Assembly (NCBI GenBank): GCA_905221615.1
Contig: CAJNDT010005866.1
Location: forward strand, 186,001-250,000
DNA: 64,000 bases
From: Symbiodinium sp. CCMP2592
Lineage: Eukaryota; Sar; Dinophyceae; Suessiales; Symbiodiniaceae
Direction: 5' to 3'
Part shown: one piece after another, positions 1 through 11,772 of the stretch
Layout: every line of letters starts with the position of its first letter
Numbering within the stretch: position 1 is the stretch's first letter
The notes under the pieces: model-generated
Databases searched by the model: none
What the model saw: the letters and a program-made list of their open reading frames with translations, nothing else
Told to the model about the DNA's origin: nothing
Program-made: the position numbers and the translations under genes

Positions 1-389
1 CAGCTAGTCCGGTTTTTCTGGAAAAGGCCTCTTCCCTGGACCTTAATTAAGCCCGGGTTCAGAAGAAAAGCCCTAAGCCCTATGTAAAGCTTGAACCCTA
101 CAACCTACAGTGGAAGCCAGAATGTTGGAATGCGGTTAATGGCCCGCGCCGGTAAATAGGCCCACATTCTAAGATTCGTTTTCGTGGCAAACATGTATCC
201 CGCGCCTTCGGAAGATTCTGAGCGGGTATACGGTTACATTCCAACTTTCATTTGAAAGGGCCATATCCTTTAGAGCCCACCGGCCCGAGACCAGCATTCC
301 CGCACCCAGTGTTTTTTTGCGCGTGTGGGGGGACCCGCACCCCCCCCACCAAGGTCGACGTGTAATTGGAACTGCGCAGTTTGTGCTTT

Positions 390-735
390 GAATCCCGTTG
401 AACCGACCATTCCTTTCACTGTTCTCCCCCCATTTTCGTGCTGTCGCTTGGCGCTCCAACTCCTGCAGTTTTTGCTATGCCGACCAATCCTTTCACATGT
501 TTTGCTGCTCTCTTTCATTTTCGTGCATTGACCCTTGCTTTCCTTTCTATTGAGCTCCAACTCTCCGGGCAGGTTTTGGTGTGCTTTCACAGGTTTTGCT
601 GCTCTCTTCATTTTCGTGCGTTTGCCTTCGCTTGTCTTTTTGATTGTGCAACTCATTTAAAGGTTGCTCAATTTTTTTTGTCGACCAGTCCTTCAAGCTC
701 CGTGAAGTTTTTGGTGTGCCGACCATTCTTCAAAG
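390..735. repeat. Imperfect pyrimidine-rich tandem repeat
   Basis: Roughly 100-bp units recur with the shared pieces TTTGCTGCTCTCTTCATTTT, GAGCTCCAACTC and GCCGACCA. No convincing coding frame is visible. The flanks 1-389 and 736-970 hold nothing else that I recognise apart from TTGGAAT-rich sequence near 745-860. Confidence 0.4.
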
Positions 736-974
736 CAAAGAGTGTTCTGACTCGGGAAGGGTTGGAATGCAAATTCCAAGTTCAATCTTGAACCTGAAGG
801 TTGGAATGGAAGCCAAGGTTGGGATTCATGAAGCTTGGAATTTTTGAAACTTGGAATGTGTCAAATCTTCCCCCTAACATGCAGGAAATTTGGGTTTGCA
901 TATTCCAAGATTTGGGCTTTCACCATAAACCGTGAAGCCTAAACCCTAGAGCTTAAACCGGTCAAGATCAAGAG

Positions 975-1022
975 GCCGGGGAGACTGACGCCCTGAGCTT
1001 CCTGCGGAAATGGCCTGCGAAG
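975..1022 (+). CDS. Candidate 48-nt internal exon, copy 1
   Basis: The segment is open for exactly 16 codons (AGETDALSFLRKWPAK), preceded by AG (973-974) and followed by a GC donor (AAG|GCTTGG). A paralogous exon at 16533-16580 has the same length, the same phase and the same border types, with 12 of 16 residues identical. Borders are inferred by eye, GC donors are known in dinoflagellate introns, and the protein is not recognised. Confidence 0.45.
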
Positions 1023-1421
1023 GCTTGGGTGTTTTGAAGTGCATGGGTCCTTGGTTTGAGAGGGTTTAGGTTTTACGGTTTAACCTGTCGGGCTTGGGCT
1101 TCTTTGCGGTTGCGGATTTTAGCGGTCTCGGGGGTTGAGATCCCACAGTACATGATTCAACACCCTTGCAAGGCGGCTTGATTACGAAGATCTACGAAGT
1201 GTTCCAATACTCCATGGGGCTTGTTATGCTATGCTCGAGGTAGGACTATTTAGGAGTCTTTAAGTATAGTGGGTTTGAAGAATCCCTCTAAGGGTGTCTA
1301 CACTAGTATGGTGGAATATACCCCCCCGAACACCCTGTTCTGACTCATACGGCCCCTACACTGCAACTCTTGAGGATGCCTCAGGTGACCTTTCCCCTTT
1401 AGCAATCGAAGCGCTGCACAG

Positions 1422-1459
1422 GTGGAGCTGCAGAAGGACAACGATTCCTGGAAGGCCAG
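1422..1459 (+). CDS. Candidate short exon, charged helix
   Basis: An acceptor (GCTGCACAG) and a GT donor (GGCCAG|GTTGTT) bracket codons reading VELQKDNDSWKA. The composition is like a coiled coil and unlike the surrounding T/G-rich intronic sequence. It is too short for homology by eye. Confidence 0.3.
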
Positions 1460-2026
1460 GTTGTTGGATTGTTTAGGGCTTCAGGGTTCTGGCGTTTATG
1501 GCCGGTTTAGGTTCTGAATTTAGTTATCCCAATAAAGCTCAAGGCTTTTGGATTTTGGAAATCTCGCCAAGAACTTTTCTGCCCTTCAAGGGGGCTTTTG
1601 CAGATAGAAACGAGGTTTTTTGCCGTTTGCAGATGAGTCTAAGGTTTCAAGGCTGGTTTGGTTATGCTTACCAGTCTTTCTTTGCATGCTTCTTGACAGG
1701 GGTAATCATGAAAGCTCTGCGGAAAAAGGTGTTCTGCTGTGAGGCATCATTGGGCGATGCATCCGATAAAGGCGGGTCGCCGATCGTAGCGACATGAATA
1801 ACGGTGGCCAACCCGTGCCCTCAACCCTAAACCCGAAGACTTTTGGAACCTAAGCCTGGCATATTGATCCCGGAGACCTACGGATCTTCGCCCGTTAGAA
1901 ACCCAAGCGTTGAACTTATGAGACATTGGTTTTAGCCTCTGAGGTCAACACAGGTTGTTGGCCCGTGGACGTTAGACCTTGCCTACATGCTAACTCCTAA
2001 AACCTCAACTCCCATCTTCCGTCCCT

Positions 2027-2127
2027 GAATGCCATCGCTGGTCCCCTTCGCCAGCTTGCGCTGCCGAAGAAGTTCGCAGTTCCCACCGCGGCGAAGTCGG
2101 TTGCTTTGGCCGCAGCCAAAGAGGGTT
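2027..2127 (+). CDS. Candidate exon, Ala/Lys-rich
   Basis: The frame starting with codons LNAIAGPLRQLALPKKF and continuing through an Ala-rich stretch is open, with GC-rich third positions, in contrast to the telomere-like sequence on both sides. Exact splice borders are unclear: a CGCCAG acceptor inside it would shorten the exon. Confidence 0.28.
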
Positions 2128-2344
2128 TAGGCTTTAGTTTCGGGGTTAGGTTTGGGGGTTCTGCGTTGCCAATCCCACTTGAACAACCTCCAGCGACCAG
2201 GGCCCAGGGCTTCCAGTCTGGTTGCAACAATAACCACCTTCATCACCTCTCCGGACCGAAACCTTAAACCAAGAAATAACAGAAGCCTTAAACTTAAAAA
2301 CCAAACCCTGAGAGTAAACAGTTTGCTGTGGTGCTTGGCCTCCA

Positions 2345-2640
2345 TTTTGGTAGCAGCAATGGTATGGTATACTATACTCCATGCTGTGTCTGCATATAAT
2401 ACTATATGTACTATAACACAGTATAGTTGGCATAATGTAGCACAGTATAGTATAGTGCCGTATGGTATGGTATAGTATAGTCTAGTATGGTATGGTATAG
2501 TCTAGTCTCGTCTAGTTTAGTATAGGATATTATTGATATTCTGATATACTAGAACATCATGCTGTATAACATAATACCGTATTGTATAATGGAACATAAC
2601 ATAATTTGCTATAGCAGACAATAGTAAACAGCCATATGAT
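2345..2640. repeat. Low-complexity TATAGTATGG region
   Basis: A/T-rich sequence made of shifted copies of GTATAGTATGGTATA-like words, ending in ACATAATA-rich sequence. No coding frame is credible. Confidence 0.6.
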
Positions 2641-3679
2641 TCAGGTCCAACTGTAATGTCTTTTTTGTTTCAGAGGTACCGATTTTTATTGTTTTTGTGT
2701 TTACTGTGAACCACATGACACAGGAATTCCCCCTTTTTCATCCCGAGATAGCTGTAGTCTGCAAGGTACCTCGCAGCCCCGTTCCAACAAGAGATTATCG
2801 GGCCTAGGACCTAGGAGACACTGGCCTCATCCAGTGTTTCCGAGTTTCGAGCTTCGGGGTTTTGGCTTAAGGTGAGGCCGGACGCTTCTTCGCAGTTGGG
2901 GTGAATTTGTCATGCATGGTGCTGCCATGTATCGCTCGCAGTTTTTTTGGGGTGGGCGGCTCTTGGCATAACTCGGGCTAGAAAGCGCACTTGTAGAAAG
3001 CTCAACAGTGCACCTTGGGCCTGCAAGCCGTTGCAGCCTTGGTAGCTTGCTTTTTTCGAATATGGAGCTCGGAGTATGCCGTAAGATTCCCACACCGTCC
3101 CTGTTCACATAAGCCGCAGTCTAATCTAAACCCTAAACCCTGAGCCTTAGACCCGAAACCCGAAACCCTAATCATCAAGGGTCCGATATGCAGCCTGGCT
3201 CCTAAAACAAGATCCCTGCCCTGCCAAGGCCCCAGCAGAGCCTCCGCCGAAGGCCGCATGATGTCTGTTTTTGGTTTAGGACTTGTTTGGGGGCATCTTA
3301 TACCAAAATCATTATAACCTGCCCCAAAACCTTATTCCAGGTGTTAAAGGCCTTAGAGAGTTTGGGGGCTTCGGGTTTAGGGTGCAAGGGTTTTGGGGGC
3401 TTTCGGTTGGGGGTGTCGGATTTGGGATTTTGCGGCTGTTTGGGTTCGATGATGCATTGGTGGTTTGCCAAGGTCCGTCTTGAGTGTTTCAGGTTTAAAG
3501 TCTACCTGCACAGGTCGGGGTTGATTTGATGATGGGCTTGAGGGTTGTTTGGATTGCGCGGCTCGAGGCTGCCTGCTGCCTTGCACTGGCAAGTGTGGGT
3601 TAACCGCTGCAGTAGCAAGTTCAAGCAGAGCGCAATTTCCGGGTCCGGGTTTGCCCATTGTGGTGTACAGTGGCTTGAG

Positions 3680-3894
3680 ATACCACAAAACTGCCGTACT
3701 TTCAAGAAGTTCACACTGTCTCCAACTATCCGAATTTCATCAGCAGTCCTGGCCAGGCCACCCCGGAGGTGCCTCCAAGCACCCCGCCCCCTGCGGCTGC
3801 CCCTGCGGCTGCCCCTCCGGCTGCTCCGCCGGCTGTTCCGCCGGCCCCAGTGCCGAAAAAGGGAGGCTCCAGAGCTGCACAGATTCAGTCTTGA
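3680..3894 (+). CDS. Candidate terminal exon, Pro/Ala-rich tail
   Basis: After the acceptor GCTTGAG the frame runs to a TGA at 3892-3894. It reads LPYFQEVHTVSNYPNFISS and then a Pro/Ala-rich run ending KKGGSRAAQIQS. Strong GC-rich codon bias in the second half supports translation. Two other frames are also partly open here, so the call is moderate. The protein is not recognised. Confidence 0.35.
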
Positions 3895-4421
3895 AGGTTC
3901 TCTTGAGCTTTGGGAGTTTAATGGGACTATGGTATTGGTATGATGCTTGGATTCGGAACTTGAGGTCTTTGGGGGAGGTTGTGTCTTTGTCAGCTCGAAT
4001 GGCCATGTTGTGTCGACAAGGTGCAGGTGATGTGCAGAGAGGTCTGAAACCCGTTTTGAGTTCAATGCATTCCTCCCCTGGCCCCCGGATGATTAGGCTT
4101 AGAGAGTTGTTTTCGTGCCGAAGTGTTTGGAGCTTGAAGTTTAGGCACTCGGGTTGTTCGGGGGCAGCCGACGGTGTCTGTGTAAAGAGTTTGTGGCTCC
4201 ATGTTTCTCCGGGACGTCGGAGCATCCGGCGTGTGGTGCGGGATGCGGGGCCTGGTGCAAAACAGGCATGCCTACGCCAACTCTTAAATCCCTGAATACT
4301 CAAGCCTGACTCCCAACCCGTAGCCGGACATGGATGGACTCGAGAGCCCCGATTTCAAGACCGTGAGCCTTGAAGAACCGCTGTATCCCGAAAACTCTCG
4401 GGCTCGTTCCGCTGAAGCCAG

Positions 4422-4490
4422 GACCTCCGTCGCGGCCACCGGCGAACATCGAAGACTTCCTGTGGAACATTGGCAGCAGAGTCAGACATG
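4422..4490 (+). CDS. Candidate exon
   Basis: The segment follows the acceptor GAAGCCAG and reads GPPSRPPANIEDFLWNIGS in the open frame. A GT donor is possible at 4491 (ACATG|GTCATC). It lies just upstream of a GA microsatellite. No family was recognised. Confidence 0.3.
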
Positions 4491-4538
4491 GTCATCAAGT
4501 CCTTCGGTCATCGCGAGTGCAGGGGGAGAGAAGAGAGC

Positions 4539-4540
<2 letters not shown>

Positions 4541-4572
<32 letters not shown>

Positions 4573-4619
4573 TTGGGTGGGCATGATGCCCGGGGGACTT
4601 GACCGTCCCTCATGCCCAG

Positions 4620-4656
<37 letters not shown>
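4541..4656. repeat. (GA)n microsatellites
   Basis: Two (GA)n tracts, near 4541-4570 and 4622-4656, are separated by unique sequence and followed by a short GCGAA repeat. Open frames here are repeat artefacts (poly Arg-Glu or Leu-Ser). Confidence 0.9.
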
Positions 4657-4657
<1 letters not shown>

Positions 4658-5860
4658 CAGAGTGAGCGAAGCGAAGCGAAGCGAAGTGAGGGTGAAGGTG
4701 AGCGTGAGGGTGAGGGTGAAAGTGTCAGTGAGAGTGAGCATGCGTGTACGTATGTATGTCTGTGGTCCGTATGTATGGCTGTATGCAAAGATGTACGGAT
4801 TTCTGGATGTATGGGTATCAGGATGTAGGGATGCATGGATGCAGGATGTATGGATGTGTATATACATATACATGTATGTGTGTGTGAGTGTTTGTGTCTA
4901 TGAGCGTCTGCAATGCAGCGCTCGCATCCGAAAGATGCGAACCAGCACGAGCAAAGCCGACGCTGCAAAACGCCCGGGTGTTGCATGCATATTGGCGTCT
5001 TTCCCTGCTGTGCTTCTCGCTGCAAGGGGTCGGGGAAAGAGCCTCAAAAGAGGGTGGGATGCTGCTCACAGCGCACAGGCTTGGGTGCCACGCACCTAGA
5101 CAATCAGCGTTTCCTGGCAGTAGGCTGCAAGAAGCATCCCTTCAAAGCTTTCGTTTCATGATGAGCCGAAACCCAACAAATCTGAGCTTGAGACTTTGAC
5201 CGCAGAGAGCCCTAAACCCTCTACGACGCAGCTTGAACGGATAGAAGTCGAAACTTGCACGGATAGAAGTTGAGACTTGTACGGCTTTTTTGTGTAGAGG
5301 TTCATGGTGCATGTTTTTTTGGGTTTTGGATTGAAGGCTTTGGGGTTTGTTGTCGCGAAACCGAAAGCCGTGAATCGTCGGTCGATTCCGAGGAACATGC
5401 ACAGCCTGCTCCATGCGACAGAAGGTCTTGGGCCCGGATCGGGTTTAGTGCTCAGTCAGGGCCACAGTTCGTCCGAGTAGATAGCTCGGAATCTGCTCCG
5501 TGCTCAACCCGAAGTAGATATCTGGGTTGGTAGATCCGTATTCCAAAGGCATCGTCTTGGTGACAGGGCAGGGGACTTGTGCTCCAAACTGCCCTCGATA
5601 GGCTCAGGCTCCAGACTTTGGATTTGAGCCGAATCCTTTCGCCGCCGAGCTCCAAACCCTGAACCTCATATTCTATGATGTAGGGGCCTCCATAATTAGA
5701 ACAGGGTTTTCGGGGTCCTTATTGTCGTTATGGTATACATAGTATATACCCCCAAACCCTGCTTAAGCCTCCTAAAGTACCGTCGTTACCCGAGGAACCC
5801 TTGGCTTTACACGCTGTAAGACACGGGGGCGCTAGAGCCCGAAGCCCGTATCTGCTCTAG

Positions 5861-5927
5861 GTCCGCTTGAGCTGGAGAAGTTGCGGGAGCAGTACCAGAA
5901 GCACTTTGGGCATAAGCTGCTCGACTG
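5861..5927 (+). CDS. Candidate coiled-coil exon
   Basis: The acceptor TCTGCTCTAG precedes and a GT donor (GACTG|GTGTCT) follows a 67-nt segment reading PLELEKLREQYQKHFGHKLL. The heptad-like Leu/charged pattern suggests a coiled coil. The surrounding sequence is telomere-like and non-coding. Confidence 0.4.
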
Positions 5928-6387
5928 GTGTCTCCGATGTGAAGCAGGATTTAGATTCGAGATTTTGCTGCGGTGATGAACCTGAAGGGTTGGTGCTACA
6001 CTGCTACAGATGTGGGGTGTTTTCCTAGCTGATACTGTTCTGTCCGTCTATCTGCGCTGTATGTGGCCTTTTCATGAGCCCGAACCTTGAGTTTCACAGA
6101 GACTTCCCGCTGCGGTCCGAACTCAACCGACCGACCCGAACGGTCCAATCAAAAGAGCTCGCGCCTTTTTCCCATCCGGCTCCAGAAACCCTGGTTTTCC
6201 TAGCTAAGTTGCTGAAGCTAGTCACTTGCGCTCCAGGTGCTCCTTTACAACCCGTCAGCCTTGAACCTATCCTGGTCTTTCCGTCGGGCCACCTACACCC
6301 AGAGGCCCCATAGTAGTTCCTTTTCGGGATTACCCTATAGGATTCTTATATATGAACCCCAAAAAGGAGCCACTTTGGGGCCTTGGG

Positions 6388-6541
6388 TAAACCCTAAACC
6401 CTAAACCCATAAACCCTAAACCCCTAAACCCCTAAACCCTAAACCCCTAAACCCTAAACCCCTAAACCCTAAACCCTAAACCCTAAACCCTAAACCCCTA
6501 AACCCTAAACCCCTAAACCCCTAAACCCCTAAACCCTAGAC
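6388..6541 (-). repeat. Interstitial telomeric array (CCCTAAA/CCCCTAAA)
   Basis: About 20 near-perfect copies of CCCTAAA mixed with CCCCTAAA. TTTAGGG is the telomere repeat of plants and dinoflagellates. Degenerate versions occur throughout 1-42 kb, so this is an internal array and not proof of a chromosome end. Confidence 0.9.
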
Positions 6542-7058
6542 CCAGGTGCAACGTTGAGCGGTTCCTCGTGATTGGCGAGGGGGGTATCGGTGCCACCCTC
6601 AAGAGGCCCTGGAGGGTAGAGGGTGGGGTCTCGGCTTCATTTTTTGGTACACATACGAAAGGGGGGTTAACAAGTAGAATAGGGTTTGGAGGTATATTAT
6701 ACCATAGTTGTAAAGAAGAGCTCCCCGAAGCCCAATTTTGTTCGTTAAGGCTCCCTCCCTTACATCAATCGGAGAATTGCATCCCAGCTCCCCGGTTGAG
6801 GAAGTCCGGGGACAGGATGAGCGCCGCACGCAGTATGCTCCTGCCAATTGGGGGTAGGGTTTAAGGTTGTCTTGAACTGCAAAGGACTTCAAGGGGAAGG
6901 TAAGCTGCCTTAGGCCAGAAATCCTTATCCCATCTTATTTAGCCCATACGCCGAGCGCAGCTTGTCGGGAGGGGCTGAGGCTTAGGGTTGAAGGGTTTTA
7001 GAATTTTGGGATTTGGAGCGCGGTAGCCAAGCCTAAGCCCGAACTCCTAAAGCCGCCA

Positions 7059-7144
7059 GCGACCGCGACCTGCGCAGGATTCCACACGTAGTCACCGTCT
7101 ACACCGAGTCGGGCACAAACTATATCAAGGCCACCATGGCTGCA
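7059..7144 (+). CDS. Candidate exon
   Basis: The open frame reads DRDLRRIPHVVTVYTESG and then TNYIKATMAA, bracketed by AG (GCCGCCAG) and a GC donor (GCTGCAG|GCCTGT). An alternative acceptor, CTGCGCAG, would start it at 7078. Codon use is GC-rich, unlike both flanks. A MITE-like hairpin begins 31 bp downstream. The product is unknown. Confidence 0.35.
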
Positions 7145-7174
7145 GGCCTGTGCATGCGACAAGAATGATTTTTG

Positions 7175-7274
7175 GGTGGTTGTGAGAATTATGGTCCCCT
7201 TTTTTAGAGCCCTAAATATTAGGTGCCATACTATATTAGGGACCCAGAAAGGGGCCATAATTTTGACAACCACC
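7175..7274. mobile_element. 100-bp MITE-like hairpin, copy 1
   Basis: Inverted arms of about 30 bp (GGTGGTTGTGAGAATTATGG ... CCATAATTTTGACAACCACC) flank an A/T-rich centre. A second copy at 16735-16834 has the same length but the opposite centre orientation. No transposase is encoded. It is probably a non-autonomous DNA element; the target duplication is not clear. Confidence 0.7.
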
Positions 7275-7545
7275 AATTTACGAGCAGAAAGCAGAGTCAA
7301 CGAAGTTTATGGTAGCAGTCGAAAGGTAATGCTGCCGTGCTCTAGACTCCAGACCTCGGACCCCAAATTCCCTTTTCCCAGTTGAGAACTGCTTTCAAAA
7401 AATCTCGCGCACGCTCGGAGTAGCAGTTGCAGCTCAACGAGCCTTCAAAGCGAGAAGTCTCTACAGTCCGCAAAAGGATGCACCCCACAGACCTTGCATT
7501 GGACACCGAACCCCGTCCGCTCAACCCCAAGCCGGAATGTTGCAG

Positions 7546-7589
7546 ATATCGACCAAGCGCAGCTCAAGGAGGAGGTGCGAGAGCAGTGG
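7546..7589 (+). CDS. Candidate short coiled-coil exon
   Basis: The acceptor GTTGCAG and a GT donor (CAGTGG|GTTTCA) bracket a frame reading IDQAQLKEEVREQW. A second charged open stretch lies just upstream at about 7424-7512. No family is assigned. Confidence 0.3.
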
Positions 7590-9070
7590 GTTTCAAGATT
7601 TTGGGCAGTCCGGCCTCAGAGTTTACAGTAAGCCAGCAAGAGTTGTAAGCTGGAAGAGCAGGTAAGGGTAGGTTGCTTGCGGGGCATAAGGACAACGAGT
7701 TCCCAACTTCATGGCAGTTGCGATCGTACGAAGACGCCCCCCCCCAACTCCAAAGCCCATGGAGCCTACCCCAAATGCCATACTCCAAAGCCCCTTCAAC
7801 CCTAAACCGATCAGCCATCCGGAAAGACGGATCGGAAACTTGCGCAGATAGGATGTGTGTTGCACTGGAAGCTCTCTTAAACTGATACTCCCGAAGAATC
7901 CAACTCGACATGCCAACTTCCCTAAGCCCTAAACCCTACACTCCAACATTGAAGATCTCGCGGGAGATGAGCCCAGCATCTTTGGCCTAAAGCCAAGACC
8001 CCAAACCCTCCTCATCATGCTCAGGACAAGCGGTACCGGCTTGAGATTCAATCAAGGAATGCAGCCAAGGCTCCAACGGCTCTGCTTTTGCAAATAACCT
8101 AGGTTTAGCCAAATGGGCGTGAGAGTTCTTCAAAGTAACGGTACCTTGTCGGGGGTATCATTACAGGAAGAGAAGGTTACCTGGGTGCCCTTAGTTTCTG
8201 AAATTTCCGGAGAATGCTCGGGAATTCAGGGCTTCTTGTTCCTGGTACTCGCTTAGATGCTTAACTGCACAAACTGGGACCGCTGTGAGAGCTTCTCCTT
8301 CCAGGGTTTTTTCGAGCCTGGGTTTAATAGAGGCATGAAGGCATGAAGGGTGAGCTCCCAGATTCGGGTCAGGTCCAGGACGCGAGATAGTTTCATCCAC
8401 GAGGCATCAGGTTGCCTGAATTCTTCCTGCTGCAAAGAGAAGCGACGGCAGTCCCTAATGAAGTCTGCAGCTCCTTCCCAATCCGACCAAGATATATGCC
8501 CGCGGGCGGTAGCAGATGTAAGTTATGGCGTGACACCATTGTAAGACCTCACCATGAGAGTGCATATTTTGGCACACCCAGACGTTGTAAACCCACTCAG
8601 TCTCAGTAGATCCTTTCTGTGTACTTCCAGGCTGCATCCGTGGGTACTTCGAAGGTCGGTCCCTCTGCTGGGGGCGGGGCGGATATCTGCGGGACTTCTT
8701 TTCAGTTAAGTGTGCGCACCCAGCTTTGCAATAGAAGGAGAAGCAACACAAGGGCATCAAGAATAAATCTCAAACAGCTACATCCTTTACTGCATGCTCC
8801 CAGTAATGTATAGTTCAGCACCATGCAAAGGCCCCTTGAAACACCTTATTCTGATCGAGCAGGCCAATTCCGAGGCATGCGAGATGCGGTATTCGAATAC
8901 GTCGGGTCTACTGTGGAAAGTACGTGCCTGGAAGCTTGCAAAGCTGCGAGGTTCAGCAAGTTGAATGCTCAGAGGCTCATCCCGTGGTGGAGGGAGCAAC
9001 TCCAAGCCCTAAAACCCACTATATCCTCAAGCCTAGAATCCTAGACCCCGAAACCCCCAACCGTAATCAG

Positions 9071-9130
9071 GCAGCGCCAGCAGCGAAAGCGCCAGCTGCG
9101 AGCGGCGAGGTCGGAGAGCCAGAGTCATGA
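9071..9130 (+). CDS. Candidate terminal exon, Ala-rich
   Basis: The acceptor CCGTAATCAG is followed by 19 codons and a TGA: AAPAAKAPAASGEVGEPES. Its composition resembles the Pro/Ala tail at 3680-3894 and the exons at 19640 and 21370. The product is unknown. Confidence 0.35.
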   Translation, partial: AAPAAKAPAASGEVGEPES

Positions 9131-9171
9131 TACCGACGAATGTAGGGGACTTAATAATTTCCAACACTCTC

Positions 9172-9345
9172 TTGGGGGTTCCTTATCATAACGATAGTAT
9201 GTTGGGGGGTTCCTTATCATAACGATAGTATGTTGGGGGGTTCCTTATTATAACTATAGTATGTTGGGGGTTCCTTATTATAACTCTAGTATAATATACC
9301 CCCAAAACCGTATTCTAATGACTAAGGCCCCCTACACTAGGTTGA
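9172..9345. repeat. Tandem copies of a hairpin element (TTGGGGGT...ACCCCCAA)
   Basis: About four 30-33-bp units, GGGGTTCCTTATCATAACGA followed by TAGTATGTTG, end in TATAATATACCCCCAAAAC. The outer TTGGGGGT and ACCCCCAA are complementary. Related copies occur near 1305, 5698, 11605, 13405 and 24825, usually followed by a CTATTCTAATTATCAAGGCC-like tail. Confidence 0.55.
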
Positions 9346-10239
9346 CCGGCATGTGCAACTCGGGAAATCTGTAATACAGGTGTCGGAACAATTCATACAA
9401 GTTGTCCCCTTCTTGACCCAAGAGAGTATTATGCAGTATCGCATAATGCACCGAAAAGCCTTTGTTCTAATCATTAAGACTCCTATGTTTCCCCAAAAGC
9501 TGAATGGCAGACCCTTGGATTGAGGAAACTCTCGACCTCAAGCCGTGAAAGCCTAAATCCTAAACCCTATCCCACAGCTTCGAGGGTCCGGTTTGCTTTC
9601 GGGCTACAGCTTCTCCTTTGTAAGCGTGAAGCCTTGATCCCTAAACCGTTCCCTCATGGACAGGAGGAGTTCAAGAAAAAGACACTTTAACCCAAAACCC
9701 AACAACCCAAAGAACCAAAGCACTAAATCCTTCTACTTAACATCTTAACATCCAGAGCCCTAAATCCTTCTACTTAACATCTTAACATCCCGTTCAAGAA
9801 ACTAAGGTGCTGCGAGCGTCTTTAGACTTGGTGACTGCACCTGACGCAGGGAAAGCGCGCTGCCGAGGGAGAAAACAGTGCCGAGAAGAAGCAGAGGCAC
9901 AGTGTTTAGGGTTAAGGGTGGAAAGGTGCGGGTTTGGGGTGACAACAAGTCAACAGGGGCTTCAAACTCATGAACGACACATTTCCGAGCATGATAGCTG
10001 CAACACTGGAAGGGAGATACAAAAACGTGTGCGACTACCTCTTTGTTGCATGCAGGGTTGATGTAGGCTTCCAGGTTCTTGCTGCACCCCGCCAAATCTT
10101 TGTCTTGTGGAGGTGCTCGCAACTTCAGTTTGAATCATCGGACCGTACCCTAAGCCACGCGACAGGACAGAGACGGATCCAGTCACGCTTGGGCGGATGC
10201 TGATTCAGGCCCCTGCATGCATCCATCCATGTATTCCTC

Positions 10240-10322
10240 CCACCCCCCCTCCCTCCCTCCCTCCCCCCCTCCCCCTCCCTCTCTCCCTCCCTCCCTCCCT
10301 CCCTCCCTCCCTCCCACCCCCC
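10240..10322. repeat. (CCCT)n pyrimidine tract
   Basis: Pure C/T tract of repeated CCCT/CCTC, followed to about 10660 by low-complexity ACATA/GTACAT sequence. There is no gene in 10200-11100. Confidence 0.85.
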
Positions 10323-11426
10323 CATCCGTACATATGCGCATACATACGTAGATACGTACATGCATGCACGCCGACATGCTAACTTGCGTACCTGTATGCA
10401 CATCTACATGTACGTTTGCACATACCCATGCATGCATACATATACATAGACATATACAGATCCATACAAACATGCACATATGCATAAAATATGAACATAC
10501 ATATAAACATACATATGATTACACATAGACATAAACATATACGTAAACATGTACATGTAAATGTGCATGCATATGTGCATGCCTACATACATGTATGTGT
10601 ATATGCAAACGAGGTGCCTGTGTCTTTGTCCATGTACATGCATATGTACATGTATACGGTTAAGGCTGTATTTACGTATATGAACTGGGGCACTGCAAGT
10701 GTCCTAGCTTTGTTGCATCATGCTCAGGTGGATCTTCTTCTATGGGCGATCCATATGATAATAAGGTAGTCACCGTTGTAGGCCTTGTCATGTTCTAGGC
10801 GTAGTGGCCTGTGCAACAGCATTTCTAATCACTCTGTCTCGTGGAGTATGTAGCTGAAATTACATAGCAGAGCATTGGAAGTCACAAACGTTAGAATCTT
10901 CACTCGTGTACTCGACATCGAAAAATATGCCCTTCATCACGCAAGGAAGCCCGGTAAGGATTAGGTTGCATTGGCTATTCGTACGTTAGGGTAAAGGTTC
11001 ATGGATTCCCTGGGCTCTGATCCCTGAACTGGCAACAAGGAACTCCAGCTGTCGACCCTAAGTTGGCACTCCTTGGTATGAATTCTACGCCTATGCTCTG
11101 AGTATCAGTTTCTTTCTCCCCTCATACTGTAGGGACCCTTAGGGGTAGGGGAAGAGGGGGTAGGGGGAATGGAAGTAGGGGGCCGCAATGCGCATCGCAG
11201 AGACTTCCCCCACTCCCCCTTACCTCTCTAAGGGTCCATGGCCCCCTGTCCGCGGGGCTTGAGGGCTTTATGTGCGTACCTGAACCTATAGTAAGGCTCC
11301 CGGTAAGCTTTAGGGCCCATGATTCAGGGTTCTGGGGTTTGCCAAGCACGTGTTCGTTTGGTCGTTTGCCAGCCCCTGCAGGGGCACCAGAACACCGCAG
11401 AGCCCCGAAGATCCCCAGCTCCCCAG

Positions 11427-11557
11427 CTCCGTCACAGTGAACACATCGCAGGGCGTGGTGCGGGTCTTGCAGAACCGCGTCAAGGCCAACAAGGGAGTGC
11501 CGGGCTCAACAGTTGCAGTCGCCTCGAAGACTTGGGACCAAAACGTCGACATTGTCG
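11427..11557 (+). CDS. Candidate 131-nt exon
   Basis: The segment lies between CCCCAG and a GT donor (TTGTCG|GTTCGA). The frame reads SVTVNTSQGVVRVLQNRVKA and continues through SKTWDQNVDIV without a stop. Codon use and amino-acid balance look like a real globular protein. The family was not identified. A hairpin repeat follows at 11605. Confidence 0.4.
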
Positions 11558-11604
11558 GTTCGACATTGGCACATATAGGGGCCGAAATAATTGCCAATGC
11601 CATT

Positions 11605-11677
11605 TTGGGGGCTCCTTTTTATAACTATACTATAATGGGCCCCATGACCCTATTCTAATTATGAAGGCCCCTGTATC
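11605..11677. repeat. Single copy of the TTGGGGG hairpin element with tail
   Basis: TTTTGGGGGCTCCTTTTTAT, AACTATACTATAATGGGCCC and then CCTATTCTAATTATGAAGGC match the element seen at 9172-9345. It ends about 95 bp upstream of the dehydrogenase start codon. Confidence 0.4.
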
Positions 11678-11772
11678 ACATACGAGCTCATGTTCGTTTG
11701 GCAGCCGGTGGCCCGAGACACAAGGGGCCTTCTCTTGGTGTTTGGCTTCCCTGACCCACGCCCGCTTGCGTG

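Noticed and set aside
3740-4303. 187-aa minus-strand and 248-aa plus-strand frames around 3.5-4.3 kb
   Set aside because: No domain-like pattern and poor codon bias; only the shorter exon-like frame at 3680-3894 looks protein-like.
11590-11620. Possible spliced-leader gene or relict (GCCATTTTGGGGGCTCC)
   Set aside because: Only a short partial resemblance to the dinoflagellate leader (CCATTTTGGCTCAAG), and it belongs to the hairpin repeat family.
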